In this document: one piece after another, positions 41,719 through 60,916 of the stretch | Layout: each line of letters begins with the position of its first letter | Position numbering within the stretch: position 1 is the stretch's first letter | Assembly (NCBI GenBank): GCA_003010405.1 | Contig: PJLO01000007.1 | Location: forward strand, 1-64,000 | Direction: 5' to 3' | DNA from: Acidobacteriota bacterium | GTDB taxonomy: Bacteria; Acidobacteriota; Terriglobia; Terriglobales; Acidobacteriaceae | Length of the DNA stretch: 64,000 nucleotides | The notes under the pieces: generated by a model | What the model was told of the DNA's origin: nothing | Database searches by the model: none | What the model saw: only the letters and a program-made list of their open reading frames with translations | Made by a program: the position numbers and the translations under genes

Positions 41719-43815
41719 TTGGTACGAAAAGTTCCATTAGAACGCTGCAGGAATATCGGAATCATGGCGCACATTGACGCCGGGAAGACGACGACGACCG
41801 AACGCGTTCTTTTTTATACCGGACGGTTGCACCGCATCGGCGAAGTGCATGAAGGTACAGCGACGATGGACTGGATGGCACAGGAACAGGAGCGCGGCAT
41901 CACGATCACGTCTGCTGCGACCACCTGTGCCTGGAAAGACATCACGATTAACATTATTGACACGCCTGGTCACGTAGATTTTACGGCTGAAGTTGAGCGC
42001 TCTTTGCGTGTACTCGACGGGGCTGTGGCAGTTTTCGACGCGGTACATGGCGTGGAGCCGCAGTCTGAGACCGTATGGCGTCAAGCTGACAAGTACAGTG
42101 TTCCGCGCATTTGCTTCATTAACAAAATGGATAAGATGGGCGCTGATTTCGATCACGCCGTCGATACCATCCGCAAGCGTCTCGCCGCCAAGCCGGTTGC
42201 GATTCAGATGCCAATCGGGCAGGCCGAGAAATTTAAGGGCTGCATCGACCTGATGACCATGAAAGCCATTTACTGGCACGACGAAACCATGGGCGCCGAT
42301 TATTCGGTGGAAGAAATTCCAGCCGAATTGATGAAGAAAGCCCAGGCGATGCGCCAGCGAATGGTGGAAACCATCGTGGAAAACGACGATGGCGACGAGC
42401 TGATGTCGAAGTACATTGAAGGCGATGAGATTTCCGCCGAGGAGCTGAAGGCTTCGCTGCGTAAGTCGGTTATCGCTATCAAGATTTTCCCAGTGATTTT
42501 GGGCACGGCATTCAAGAACAAAGGCGTGCAGCCGCTGCTGGATGCGGTTGTTGATTTTCTGCCTTCGCCACTGGATGTTCCACCGGTGACAGGCAAGAAT
42601 CCCGATAACGGCAAAGAAGAGCAGCGTCAGGCAAACGACACCGAGCCGTTCTCGGCGCTTGCTTTCAAAATTATGACTGACCCGTTCGTCGGGCAGCTGA
42701 CCTTCATCCGTGTGTACTCGGGCATTCTGAAAACTGGCGATACGGCTTACAACGCCAACCGTCTGAAGCACGAACGTATAGGTCGCTTGCTGCGCATGCA
42801 CGCCAACAAGCGCGAGGAAATCACCGAGGTTCGAGCAGGCGACATCTGCGCCTGTGTGGGACTGAGGAACATCACCACCGGCGATACGATCTGCGATGAA
42901 GATAAGCCGATTCTGCTTGAAACGATCGAATTCCCTGATCCGGTGATTCACGTTGCGGTAGAGCCGAAGACCAAGAGCGATCAAGAGAAGATGGGCGTCG
43001 CGCTGAACAAGCTTGCCCAGGAAGATCCGACGTTCCGCGTGCATACCGATGCGGAGAGCGGACAGACGATCATCAGTGGTATGGGTGAACTTCACCTGGA
43101 AATCATTGTTGACCGCATGATGCGCGAATTCAATGTTCAGGCTAACGTCGGCAAACCGCAGGTGGCCTATCGTGAGACGCTGCGCAAGAACTCGGAAGCT
43201 GAAGGCAAGTACATCCGGCAGACGGGTGGTAGCGGTCAGTATGGCCACGTAAAAATCCGGATCGCGCCGAATGAGCCTGGCAAAGGCTTTGAGTTCGAAA
43301 ATGCAGTAATTGGCGGCGCGGTTCCAAGGGAATACATTAAGCCCATCGAGGCTGGTATTAAGGAAGCTATGGAAGGCGGCGTGCTAGCCGGCTATCCGAT
43401 GGTGGACATCAAAGCCACGCTCTATGATGGCAGCTACCACGAAGTCGATTCGAACGAAATGGCCTTTAAGATTGCCGCGTCAATGGCTTTCAAGGAAGCG
43501 GCGCGCAAGGCCAGCCCGGTTCTGCTGGAGCCGGTAATGGCGGTCGAAGTTGTTGTTCCGGAAGAGTACATGGGCACCATCATTGGCGATTTGAACAGCC
43601 GTCGCGGACGCATCGAGGGAATCGAGCACCGCGCAGGTTCGCAGGTCATCAAGTCGATGGTTCCTCTGGCTGAGATGTTCGGATACGCGACCAACATGCG
43701 TTCCAATACCCAGGGCCGTGCGACCTTCTCTATGCACTTTGCGCACTATGAGGAAGCTCCTCGTTCTGTAGCGGAAGAGATTGTGGCGAAGACGCAGGGA
43801 AAGACGGTTAGGTAG
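41719..43815 (+). CDS. fusA: Elongation factor G
   Basis: A 698-residue translational GTPase that drives translocation. The P-loop [13 protein letters not shown] lies at about 16-28, followed by DTPGHVDF and NKMDKMG, and later GEGRGRTEH-like and domain IV/V signatures such as [19 protein letters not shown]. The only suitable start is TTG 41719, which gives [20 protein letters not shown], one residue off the usual MARKVPLERYRN. A TTG start is notable for such an abundant protein. Shine-Dalgarno is weak (AGGTAGAAG). Confidence 0.97.
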   Translation: MVRKVPLERCRNIGIMAHIDAGKTTTTERVLFYTGRLHRIGEVHEGTATMDWMAQEQERGITITSAATTCAWKDITINIIDTPGHVDFTAEVERSLRVLDGAVAVFDAVHGVEPQSETVWRQADKYSVPRICFINKMDKMGADFDHAVDTIRKRLAAKPVAIQMPIGQAEKFKGCIDLMTMKAIYWHDETMGADYSVEEIPAELMKKAQAMRQRMVETIVENDDGDELMSKYIEGDEISAEELKASLRKSVIAIKIFPVILGTAFKNKGVQPLLDAVVDFLPSPLDVPPVTGKNPDNGKEEQRQANDTEPFSALAFKIMTDPFVGQLTFIRVYSGILKTGDTAYNANRLKHERIGRLLRMHANKREEITEVRAGDICACVGLRNITTGDTICDEDKPILLETIEFPDPVIHVAVEPKTKSDQEKMGVALNKLAQEDPTFRVHTDAESGQTIISGMGELHLEIIVDRMMREFNVQANVGKPQVAYRETLRKNSEAEGKYIRQTGGSGQYGHVKIRIAPNEPGKGFEFENAVIGGAVPREYIKPIEAGIKEAMEGGVLAGYPMVDIKATLYDGSYHEVDSNEMAFKIAASMAFKEAARKASPVLLEPVMAVEVVVPEEYMGTIIGDLNSRRGRIEGIEHRAGSQVIKSMVPLAEMFGYATNMRSNTQGRATFSMHFAHYEEAPRSVAEEIVAKTQGKTVR

Positions 43816-43925
43816 AGTTCAACCGCGCCGCGCGGATGCATTGCGCGGCGCACAGCGCCCGATGTGATGGGCCAAGGCGGGCCGGGCAGCGGTTCGCAGC
43901 GATAATAAGACGGAGCTCGAGAGCA

Positions 43926-45110
<1,185 letters not shown>

Positions 45111-45131
45111 GTTTACTGAGAAGATGTACCT

Positions 45132-45159
45132 CGGTCAGCGGCCCTATAACCGCTGACCG
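45132..45159. other. 10-bp hairpin between tuf and rpmG
   Basis: CGGTCAGCGG (45132-45141) and CCGCTGACCG (45150-45159) are perfect inverted repeats around an eight-base loop CCCTATAA. No T-run follows, so it is more likely a processing or partial-termination element, or an mRNA 3' stabiliser for tuf, than a full terminator. Confidence 0.5.
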
Positions 45160-45225
45160 ATATCCGAGCCATGACTCGGACAAGGCTCGGCAGGGAAGCT
45201 GTCGAGTATGTGAAAAGGACGCTAA

Positions 45226-45378
45226 ATGCCTCGTGAAATTTGTCAGCTCCAGTGCACAGTATGCAAGAATAAGAATTACTCGACGACTAAGAATCGCAAG
45301 ACGACGACTGAACGTCTCGAGTTTAGCAAGTTTTGCCGTAAGTGCCGCAAGCACACGGCGCATCGCGAAGTAAAGTAA
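45226..45378 (+). CDS. rpmG: 50S ribosomal protein L33
   Basis: A 50-residue L33 starting [19 protein letters not shown]. It is of the zinc-binding (C+) type with C10-x-x-C13 and C37-x-x-C40, the latter in [23 protein letters not shown] precedes the ATG. Its position between tuf and tRNA-Trp is conserved in many bacteria. It is short and easily missed in annotation. Confidence 0.93.
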   Translation: MPREICQLQCTVCKNKNYSTTKNRKTTTERLEFSKFCRKCRKHTAHREVK

Positions 45379-45460
45379 GCGTTCCGAAGCGGAACTTTGC
45401 GTCTGCCCGCGATAGATGTCGCGGGTTATGTCGGGTTTCGCTGGATAGCTGCGGTAGTTT

Positions 45461-45535
45461 AGGGGCGTAGGCTCAATGGTAAACCGACGGTCTCCAAAAC
45501 CGTTTTTGGGGGTTCGAATCCCTCCGCCCCTGCCA
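45461..45535 (+). tRNA. tRNA-Trp (CCA anticodon)
   Basis: A cloverleaf with acceptor stem AGGGGCG/CGCCCCT, anticodon loop CTCCAAA (CCA at 45494-45496), a T-arm with GGTTCGAATCC and encoded GCCA end. It lies directly upstream of secE, the common bacterial arrangement. Confidence 0.97.
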
Positions 45536-45609
45536 TTAATGCTGAGGACGACGTTAGTTTCAAGTGAGTGCTCAGATAATGTGGGCTCAGTAGGTGAAGG
45601 CAGGATTCA

Positions 45610-45867
45610 ATGGCTAAGACAGCGGTGGTAAAAACGCAGCCCAATTTTCTGGAGCAAGTTAAGGCTTCCCCTGAGCGCATTAAATTGTTTTGTGGAGATG
45701 TCCGCAACGAATTGCGCAAGGTCACTACGCCTTCGCGCAAGGAAGTAAAAGCCACAACGCTAGTCGTCATTGTGACGGTGTTCATCTTTGGCGTTTACTT
45801 CTGGATGGTGGACGGCGTGATTGGAAAATCGCTGGACTCGATTTTCAAGTACTTCAGCACACATTAG
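45610..45867 (+). CDS. secE: Preprotein translocase subunit SecE
   Basis: An 85-residue single-helix SecE of the SecYEG channel. RNELRKVTTPSRKEVKATT (amphipathic helix) precedes the transmembrane segment LVVIVTVFIFGVYFWMVDGV. Short bacterial SecE forms have just this helix. It follows the tRNA-Trp gene and precedes nusG by 12 bases. Confidence 0.95.
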   Translation: MAKTAVVKTQPNFLEQVKASPERIKLFCGDVRNELRKVTTPSRKEVKATTLVVIVTVFIFGVYFWMVDGVIGKSLDSIFKYFSTH

Positions 45868-45879
45868 CGGGGTCCTGCC

Positions 45880-46554
45880 GTGTCAACGGGATTGCCGGCG
45901 CGCAGGGAGGATATGGAAGACATTCTGAAGAACGAGGGCGGCGAACCGGAAGATACACCGGAGATTGGCGCTCCGACAACACCGGCGGCTTCTGAGCCGC
46001 AGCCACCTCCTGGAAACCCGAGGATGAAGTGGTACATTATTCACGCCTACTCGGGATTCGAACGGAAAGTCCGGGAATCGTTGGAGTCGCGTATCCGTGC
46101 GTTTGGACTTGAAGGCCGCATGGGCCGGGTTCTAATTCCAACAGAGTCCGTGACTGAGATACGCAACGGAAAGAAATACACGCGCGAGAGCATGTTCTAT
46201 CCAGGCTATGTTCTAGTCGAGATGGACATGGATGACGAAGTCTGGCATATGGTGAAGTCCACTCCGCGTGTTACGGGTTTCGTTGGCACGGGGCAGCAAC
46301 CGACCCCTCTCTCGGATGAAGAAGTGCGGCAGATCGTCTATCGCGTCGCTGACAGCAAAGAGAAGCCAAAACTCAAGATCAAGTACGAAAAGAACGAGTC
46401 GGTGCGCATTACGGAAGGTCCGTTTGCAACCTTTACTGGAGTAGTGGATGAGGTAAACGAGGACCGCGAGACTTTGAAGGTAATGGTCACCATCTTTGGC
46501 CGCTCGACCCCGGTGGAACTGGAGTTTGGCCAAGTTGAAAAAGTGTTGGGTTAA
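45880..46554 (+). CDS. nusG: Transcription termination/antitermination factor NusG
   Basis: A NusG with the NGN domain beginning [20 protein letters not shown] (from about residue 50), [20 protein letters not shown] and TPRVTGFVG, and a C-terminal KOW domain [19 protein letters not shown]. The 45-residue Pro/Glu-rich N-terminal extension is unusual in size. The start is unclear: GTG 45880 has a GGGG seven bases upstream, while ATG 45913 is only two bases after GGGAGG. Either keeps most of the extension. Confidence 0.95.
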   Translation: MSTGLPARREDMEDILKNEGGEPEDTPEIGAPTTPAASEPQPPPGNPRMKWYIIHAYSGFERKVRESLESRIRAFGLEGRMGRVLIPTESVTEIRNGKKYTRESMFYPGYVLVEMDMDDEVWHMVKSTPRVTGFVGTGQQPTPLSDEEVRQIVYRVADSKEKPKLKIKYEKNESVRITEGPFATFTGVVDEVNEDRETLKVMVTIFGRSTPVELEFGQVEKVLG

Positions 46555-46639
46555 GTAATTATTCTGGCTGTACCACATTAGCGTCGGGCCAAAAATCCTA
46601 GACCCGGGGTGGTGCAAGCACAAGGAAAGGTTCTACAGA

Positions 46640-47071
46640 ATGGCAAAGAAAGTTACAGGTTCGGTTAAGCTGCAGATTGAAGCGGGAAAAGCGACTCCCG
46701 CCCCCCCGGTTGGTCCCGCACTGGGTCAGGCGCAAGTCAATATTATGGAGTTCTGCAAACAGTTCAACGCGCGTACGCAGAACAAGGAACTGGCTGGACT
46801 GATCGTTCCGGTCGTCATCACCGTCTATAGCGATCGAACTTTTACGTTCATTACCAAGACTCCGCCAGTCGCGGTGTTGTTGAAGAAGATCGCGGGCATT
46901 GCCAAGGGCTCCGGTACGCCGAACAAGGATAAGGTCGGCAAGGTGACTGAGGCACAGGTGCTGGAGATTGCCAAGCAGAAGATGCCTGACCTGAACGCTG
47001 CATCTCTGGAATCCGCCGTGAAGAGTGTCAAAGGAACGGCCCGCTCCATGGGCTTGGAAGTTATCGCATAA
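46640..47071 (+). CDS. rplK: 50S ribosomal protein L11
   Basis: A 143-residue L11 of the GTPase-associated centre. [35 protein letters not shown] and [20 protein letters not shown] are family hallmarks. The Pro-rich N-terminal domain (thiostrepton-contact region) is intact. It precedes rplA after a 200-base gap. Confidence 0.97.
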   Translation: MAKKVTGSVKLQIEAGKATPAPPVGPALGQAQVNIMEFCKQFNARTQNKELAGLIVPVVITVYSDRTFTFITKTPPVAVLLKKIAGIAKGSGTPNKDKVGKVTEAQVLEIAKQKMPDLNAASLESAVKSVKGTARSMGLEVIA

Positions 47072-47274
47072 GAGTTTGGTTCAAATTCGTAGTCGTCTAG
47101 TTGGCGAGTGCGACCTATTAGCAAAACCTTCTGTGGGTCACTTGGATCACAGTCGTTGACACCACGGTCGTCGCCCCGCCCGGTTTAATCCGGCCCCGGG
47201 GACTCGAGGAACGTCAGGATTTTATCTGTGGCGGGAGAGTCGGTAAGCTGCGGCGGTGGGAGACAGGAGCAGGA

Positions 47275-47985
47275 ATGGCAAGGAAATCTGGAAAGAATAT
47301 TGAGAAGGCACGTGCGCAGGTAGAGGCGCGCCCGTACTCGCTCGCAGATGCAGTGACTCTGCTGCAGCAGGTCAAGTTCGCCAAGTTTGACGAGACGGTG
47401 GATGTGACACTGCGTCTGGGTGTTGACCCTAGGCATGCCGATCAGATGGTTCGCGGCACCGTGGTTTTGCCGCATGGGTTGGGCAAGAGTAAGAAGGTTC
47501 TTGTGCTCGCGACTGGCGAGAAGCTGCGTGAAGCCGAGGCAGCCGGTGCCGATATCGTCGGCGGCGAAGAACTGGTGGAAAAGATTCAGAAGGAAAGCTG
47601 GACGGACTACGACGCTGTTATCGCTACTCCGGATATGATGCGGTCGGTAGGACGTCTTGGTAAAGTACTCGGTCCACGTGGGCTGATGCCAAACCCGAAG
47701 ACCGGCACGGTTACTTTGGACATCGCCAAGGCCGTTGCGGAAGTGAAGGCTGGCAAAGTTGAGTTTCGTACGGACAAAACTGCTCTGGTTCACGTTCCAG
47801 TCGGCAAAATCTCCTTTACCGCTGACAAACTGGTGGACAACGCCAAGTCGGTGATCGGCGCAGTGGTCAAGGCGAAGCCGGTTGCCGCCAAGGGAAAGTA
47901 CATCAAGGGCTGCTACATCAGCTCCACGATGGGTCCCGGTGTTGCGATCGACACGGTGGCTCTGGAAGCGTCGTTAAAGGCGTAA
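47275..47985 (+). CDS. rplA: 50S ribosomal protein L1
   Basis: A 236-residue L1 of the ribosomal L1 stalk. [47 protein letters not shown] and [12 protein letters not shown] are diagnostic. In other bacteria L1 represses its own L11 operon; a matching binding site upstream of rplK cannot be verified here. GACAGGAGCAGGA precedes the ATG. Confidence 0.97.
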   Translation: MARKSGKNIEKARAQVEARPYSLADAVTLLQQVKFAKFDETVDVTLRLGVDPRHADQMVRGTVVLPHGLGKSKKVLVLATGEKLREAEAAGADIVGGEELVEKIQKESWTDYDAVIATPDMMRSVGRLGKVLGPRGLMPNPKTGTVTLDIAKAVAEVKAGKVEFRTDKTALVHVPVGKISFTADKLVDNAKSVIGAVVKAKPVAAKGKYIKGCYISSTMGPGVAIDTVALEASLKA

Positions 47986-48062
47986 GCCGCAGGAATGTTT
48001 GAGTGGCCGCGAGGCTGCCGGTGGGTGTTCCCCGCCCCAGACAAGATTGAGAAGGAACCAGC

Positions 48063-48608
48063 ATGGCTGTTACAAAGACAAAAAAGATTTCGCAGGTTGA
48101 AACGCTCGCCATCGAACTGAAGGACGTGAGCAACGGTTTTGTTGCTGAATATGGCAAGCTGACCGTGGCGCAGGACGACCAACTTCGTAAGTCGATTCGC
48201 GAGGCAGGCGCCAAGTACCGCGTGGTTAAGAATACTCTTGCCAAGCGCGCGACGGTTGGAACGGCATTTGAAGAGGTGGCGAAGAATCTGAAGGGTCGCA
48301 CCTCGATTGCTTATACCCAGGGAGATGTTGTTGCACTGGCTAAGGCCCTGACGAAATACGCGAAGGATAACCCGGAGCTGAGCTTTAAGGCCGGCGTCGT
48401 CGAGGGCAATGCTGTCGACGTGAAGCAGATTGAAGTTTTAGCTAGCCTGCCGTCGAAGGACGAGCTGTACAGCAAGCTTCTGTTTCTGCTCAACGCTCCT
48501 GCGACGCGGTTGGCAACGGCATTGGCCGGAGTGGGGCGGAAGATGGCCGTTGTTATCGACCAGGGCGTCAAGGAAAACAAGTTCCAGGGCGAGCAGGTTT
48601 CGGCCTAG
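48063..48608 (+). CDS. rplJ: 50S ribosomal protein L10
   Basis: A 181-residue L10, the base of the L7/L12 stalk. KDVSNGFVAEYGKLTVAQDD, LRKSIREAGAKYRVVKNTL and SIAYTQGDVVALAKAL are typical. The C-terminal helix that carries L7/L12 dimers is present. GAGAAGGAACCAGC precedes the ATG. Confidence 0.95.
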   Translation: MAVTKTKKISQVETLAIELKDVSNGFVAEYGKLTVAQDDQLRKSIREAGAKYRVVKNTLAKRATVGTAFEEVAKNLKGRTSIAYTQGDVVALAKALTKYAKDNPELSFKAGVVEGNAVDVKQIEVLASLPSKDELYSKLLFLLNAPATRLATALAGVGRKMAVVIDQGVKENKFQGEQVSA

Positions 48609-48923
48609 CTTTGCTCTACCCGGCGAGCGCCGGGAAGTGGAGAAGTATTCGGTACTGGGGAGATTTTGTTTTCGCCAGCGCCACGCCGGGAGGTTGCCCG
48701 TTGTCGGCCTCAGGTGAACAAATGGATTGAGTTATTTGCTGTGCGAAGCAGGTTCTGTCCGCCGCCTTGTCTGGGGCTGCGGCAGGGGAGTCCCGGGATT
48801 TGTGGGACGCGAGTTTAAGTAACGCAGTGATTGCGTGACGGCCGCTCGGCAACTCCAGAACTGTGCTTCCTGCCGGAAATAACCTAACCACAACGAAATT
48901 TGAACTTAATTGGAGATATCACC
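48609..48923 (+). other. Long rplJ-rplL spacer
   Basis: 315 bases between the L10 and L12 genes, where many bacteria have fewer than 100. It holds a six-base-pair hairpin CCCGGC/GCCGGG (48619-48634) just after rplJ, which lacks a U-tract. A Pro/Cys-rich short frame within it (starting near 48722) has no support as a gene. An internal promoter that boosts L7/L12 would make sense, but no good -35/-10 pair is seen. Confidence 0.5.
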
Positions 48924-49301
48924 ATGGCGGATTTGGCTGCATTGAAGGAACAGATTGTTGGATTGTCGCTGCTGGAAGCTGCGCAGCTCGTGAAAGAACT
49001 CGAAGAGACTCTTGGCGTATCCGCTGCTGCGGCTGCCCCGGTTGTCGTTGCTGGTGGAGCTGCTGCGGCTGCTCCGGTTGCCGAAGCTCAGACAGAGTTC
49101 AACGTAATCTTGACGGCAGTTGGCGCGAACAAAATCAACGTGATTAAGGCTGTTCGCGAAGTCACTAGCTTGGGCTTGAAGGAAGCAAAGGACTTGGTTG
49201 ACGGCGCACCGAAGCCGATCAAAGAAGGTGTTACGAAGGAAGAAGCCGAGACGATCAAAAAGAAGTTCGACGAGGCTGGTGCGACGGTCGAAATTAAGTA
49301 G
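48924..49301 (+). CDS. rplL: 50S ribosomal protein L7/L12
   Basis: A 125-residue stalk protein. The N-terminal dimerisation helices ([20 protein letters not shown]), an Ala-rich hinge ([19 protein letters not shown]) and the globular domain with [20 protein letters not shown] and [14 protein letters not shown] are all present. ATG 48924 is taken as the start: [12 protein letters not shown] fits, and AATTGGAGATATCACC precedes it. Confidence 0.97.
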   Translation: MADLAALKEQIVGLSLLEAAQLVKELEETLGVSAAAAAPVVVAGGAAAAAPVAEAQTEFNVILTAVGANKINVIKAVREVTSLGLKEAKDLVDGAPKPIKEGVTKEEAETIKKKFDEAGATVEIK

Positions 49302-50106
49302 TTTTCCGGCAGCATTGTCGAATGCTGTTGCAAGGGAGAGCCGGGGCGGAAATCGCCCCGGCTTCATGACTCGCCCGAAGTTTGAACAATTCGGATATCT
49401 GTTCTTGTCCCCGAAAGTACCTTTCTGATGTAAAATAAGTTGATGTGGGATCCTGCCGGGTTTTCCGTCCTCGTGCGTCGATCCTGTATGTTGTGCGTTG
49501 GAGCGGGCGCGCTGATTTTAAGATAGCCCGGAAAGCGGAGCGGGTTTGGTGTGGACCGCGGAATTTCTGGGCGTGGAACTGTGCGGCCTCAGTTGGAGGT
49601 TGTACGAGTGAGAGAGACGGACGACACAGCAATCCGCATCCTCCGGCTCGGATGTGGTGAGTTGAAGAACAGGCTCAGGAACTGGCGCGGGAAGCTTTCA
49701 ATTTGTGTACCGGTGTAGCCCAAAGGAAGTTTCAGAAGATGGGGCAACCGTGGCGGACGTTATCATCGGCGCCTAGGGAGTTGTTTGCTTCCGGGCGTGG
49801 CTTTTTTTTCGTGTTGTTTGTTTTGAGTCATAGCGCATCAGCCGTGGCGGCATCTGCCGCAAAAGGCGGCGCCCATCTGCAGATTCCGTTGATTCACGAT
49901 TTCGTAGCTTCACGATTGCAGTCAAGTTCTGTCTAGACGAAGCCTTTGCTGTCCGGTTCGCGGCTGGACGGCGAAATGTCTTGCGTGAGTTGCCGCCTGT
50001 TGTCTGGCAGCTCCGATAGCGGCTAGCGAGCCGCACGTTATGTCTTCCGGCGAGCGCGGCGCCGGAGCCCGCAAGCAGGCGGGTATGGCAACCCTGAGGA
50101 GTTCAA
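49302..50106 (+). other. 805-base rplL-rpoB spacer
   Basis: An unusually long spacer for a coupled ribosomal-protein/RNA-polymerase operon. It contains the hairpin 49339-49363 (listed separately), a TAAAAT -10-like element (49432-49437) without a clear -35, and a 65-codon frame at 49739-49936 with a hydrophobic run FFFVLFVLSHSASAVAASA and a T8 tract, which is not recognised. Two tandem hairpins lie immediately before rpoB: TCCGGCG/CGCCGGA (50046-50066) and CCCGC/GCGGG (50068-50083). Attenuation or mRNA processing controlling rpoBC is a reasonable guess. Confidence 0.6.
49339..49363 (+). terminator. Attenuator-like hairpin after rplL
   Basis: AGCCGGGGCG (49339-49348) and CGCCCCGGCT (49354-49363) form a ten-base-pair GC-rich stem with a five-base loop, followed by TCATGACTC with almost no U-tract. 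It lies in the position of the rplL-rpoB attenuator known from Escherichia coli, where most transcripts end before rpoBC. Confidence 0.6.
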
Positions 50107-54585
<4,479 letters not shown>

Positions 54586-54810
54586 CGATTTAGACGGTGG
54601 CCGCTGGTCGTCAGTCGGCGTCCACCGCTCTCTCGCTCTCATGAGTTGAACCTGCAGGTTGCGCTTCCGGCAGCAGGCAGGGAGAAATTACGGCTCCCAC
54701 ATAATTAGCTCTGACGGCTAATGGAGGGGAGCCGACGACCGGAAGCCGAAGGCGGCCGCGCAAGGCCGCAAGTCCTGGACGCTTACCGAACGTCCAGGTG
54801 AGGAGGCAAT

Positions 54811-59022
<4,212 letters not shown>

Positions 59023-59043
59023 CCCTTTTCACCCAATCACATC

Positions 59044-59078
59044 GGGCCGCATCTCCGGATGCGGCCCTTCTCTCTTCC
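59044..59078 (+). terminator. Terminator of the rpsL-rpoC macro-operon
   Basis: GGGCCGCATC (59044-59053) and GATGCGGCCC (59058-59067) are perfect ten-base-pair arms closed by a TCCG tetraloop, followed by TTCTCTCTTCC. It lies 22 bases after the rpoC stop. Confidence 0.88.
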
Positions 59079-59089
59079 AGGGAAACGCT

Positions 59090-59596
59090 ATGACCCACAA
59101 AGCACCGATCCTCGCATCGTCCGCCGCATTTACGGTCCGCCAGGCAACAGAGGATGATATTGCCGAGATGGTGGAAGTGATAAATGCCGCATTCGACGAG
59201 GAAAACTTTTTCGCCAACCGCCCTCGTACCAACCGGGAGCAACTCGTCGAGCACTTCCGTAGTGGGTACTTTCTTCTCGCTTATAAGGCTTCGCGGTTGA
59301 TTTCTTCGGTGTATTACGAATTAAAGGGCGAACGCGGCTACGTAGGTATGTTGGCCGTGCATCCTAATAATCAGGGCTGCGGAATTGGGCGCACTATGAT
59401 GCAGGCCGCCGAGAATATGTTGCGGGACCATGGGTGCAAGGTTGCCGAAATCTACGTGGTCAGCGTTCGAACTGCGCTGCTGCCCATTTACCGCAAGATG
59501 GGGTATCAGGAAGCTGGAACGGTTCAGCTTCCCGAGGAACTTAGAGAGAAGCTTACGATGCCGATTGAGCTGATCCGAATGGAGAAGCAGCTTTAG
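59090..59596 (+). CDS. GNAT-family N-acetyltransferase
   Basis: A 168-residue acyl-CoA N-acyltransferase. The beta4 strand and pyrophosphate-binding loop are GYVGMLAVHPNNQGCGIGRT (the Q/R-x-x-G-x-G motif is QGCGIG, about 100-105), with the N-terminal FTVRQATEDDIAEMVEVINA. The substrate is unknown. It immediately follows the rpoC terminator and is transcribed in the same direction; the next gene begins about 45 bases later. Confidence 0.88.
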   Translation: MTHKAPILASSAAFTVRQATEDDIAEMVEVINAAFDEENFFANRPRTNREQLVEHFRSGYFLLAYKASRLISSVYYELKGERGYVGMLAVHPNNQGCGIGRTMMQAAENMLRDHGCKVAEIYVVSVRTALLPIYRKMGYQEAGTVQLPEELREKLTMPIELIRMEKQL

Positions 59597-59641
59597 TCCG
59601 GCAGTAGGGAAGTATCGAAATCTATATGCGAGGTAAAGAGC

Positions 59642-60847
59642 ATGAGTACCAGATTCGCGCGCAGGATGAGTGGTGTTCGTGCTTCGAGCATACGTGAGAT
59701 GCTCAAGGCCACCGAGCAGCCAGGCATTATCTCGTTTGCAGGCGGGCTTCCCGCACCAGAGCTTTTTCCGGTGGACGACATTCGTTCGGCCACCGAGCGT
59801 GTCTTCCGTGAAACGGCTGCCTCGGCCCTCCAGTATGGTCCAACCGAGGGCTGTTCCTTGCTTCGGGAACTGCTCGCGGAGAGAATGCTGAAACGTGCGG
59901 TTGTGTGTTCAACGGACGATCTCCTCGTCACGACCGGATCTCAACAATCTCTCGATCTGATCGGAAAGATTTTTCTGGACGCAGGAGATTGTGTCCTCAC
60001 AGAGAGTCCCACGTATCTGGCAGCCATCCAGGCGTTCCAGGCCTACGAGCCTCGTTTTATCACAGTTCCTACCGATGAAGAGGGGCTCATCCCCGAAGCG
60101 CTGCCCGAGCTGATTGAACGCGAACAGCCGAAGCTCCTTTATACGATTCCAAATTTCCAAAACCCTACGGGCGTCACACTTACCGCGGAGCGACGCCGCA
60201 TTCTTTACTCCATCGCAGCGCGTTATGGGCTCATCGTGGTGGAGGATGATCCGTACGGGATGCTGCGTTACTCAGGTACAGCCATTCCGTCTATCAAGTC
60301 GCTGGACACCGACGGGATTGTGATTTACCTCAGCACAGTTTCAAAGACGATCGCGCCCGGTCTTAGAGTTGGTTGGGCGGTCGCAAAGCCGGAGATACGT
60401 CGCGCCCTGACAATAGTGAAGCAGGCGGTTGATCTTCATACCTCAAGTCTGGATCAGCGCATTGTTTACCGGTACCTATCAGACTTCGACATTGACGTTC
60501 ATATCGAGCGAATCCGCCGATCGTACGGGGAGCGCTACTCCGTCATGAACTCCAGACTGGAAGAATGCATGCCGGCTGGATTCACCTGGACTCATCCAGA
60601 GGGAGGAATGTTCCTCTGGGTCACTTGCCCTGAAGAATTGAATACCTGTGAGCTAATGCCTGGAGCACTTGAGCGCAAGGTGCTCTTCGTGCCTGGGCAG
60701 GACTTTTTCCCCGATGGTGCAAGCCGTCGATTCATGCGCCTGAATTTCTCTAATGCGTCTCTGGCGCAAATTGGGGAAGGTATTGGTCGTCTGGCGGACG
60801 TTTGTGCCGCCGCGGTTCGCAACCTGCCGGTTGCGCAGCGTTGCTGA
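59642..60847 (+). CDS. PLP-dependent aminotransferase (LysN/2-aminoadipate-like)
   Basis: A 401-residue class I/II aminotransferase with FAGGLPAPELFPVDDIR, QYGPTEGCSLLRELLAERM, the PNFQNPTGVTLTAERR motif, VVEDDPYGMLRY and PLP-lysine VSKTIAPGLRVGW. This layout fits the 2-aminoadipate/LysN and MocR-derived stand-alone group, with broad specificity for aromatic, branched or aminoadipate substrates. The GntR-type N-terminal HTH of MocR regulators is absent. The substrate cannot be fixed from sequence. AGGTAAAGAGC precedes the ATG. Confidence 0.88.
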   Translation: MSTRFARRMSGVRASSIREMLKATEQPGIISFAGGLPAPELFPVDDIRSATERVFRETAASALQYGPTEGCSLLRELLAERMLKRAVVCSTDDLLVTTGSQQSLDLIGKIFLDAGDCVLTESPTYLAAIQAFQAYEPRFITVPTDEEGLIPEALPELIEREQPKLLYTIPNFQNPTGVTLTAERRRILYSIAARYGLIVVEDDPYGMLRYSGTAIPSIKSLDTDGIVIYLSTVSKTIAPGLRVGWAVAKPEIRRALTIVKQAVDLHTSSLDQRIVYRYLSDFDIDVHIERIRRSYGERYSVMNSRLEECMPAGFTWTHPEGGMFLWVTCPEELNTCELMPGALERKVLFVPGQDFFPDGASRRFMRLNFSNASLAQIGEGIGRLADVCAAAVRNLPVAQRC

Positions 60848-60916
60848 AACATGGGATATCGAGGGGTTGCCTGTTCCTAAGGCGCATCTGGTCAATTACA
60901 ATCAGCGTGCACCTCT

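Noticed and set aside
41737-43248. 503-codon minus-strand frame opposite fusA
   Set aside because: Antisense to EF-G over its whole length, with His/Arg-rich translation; no independent motif.
49739-49936. 65-codon frame with a hydrophobic segment in the rplL-rpoB spacer
   Set aside because: Not listed as a gene: no homologue recognised, weak ribosome-binding site (AAAGGAAG at 14 bases), and it may simply be part of an untranslated leader.
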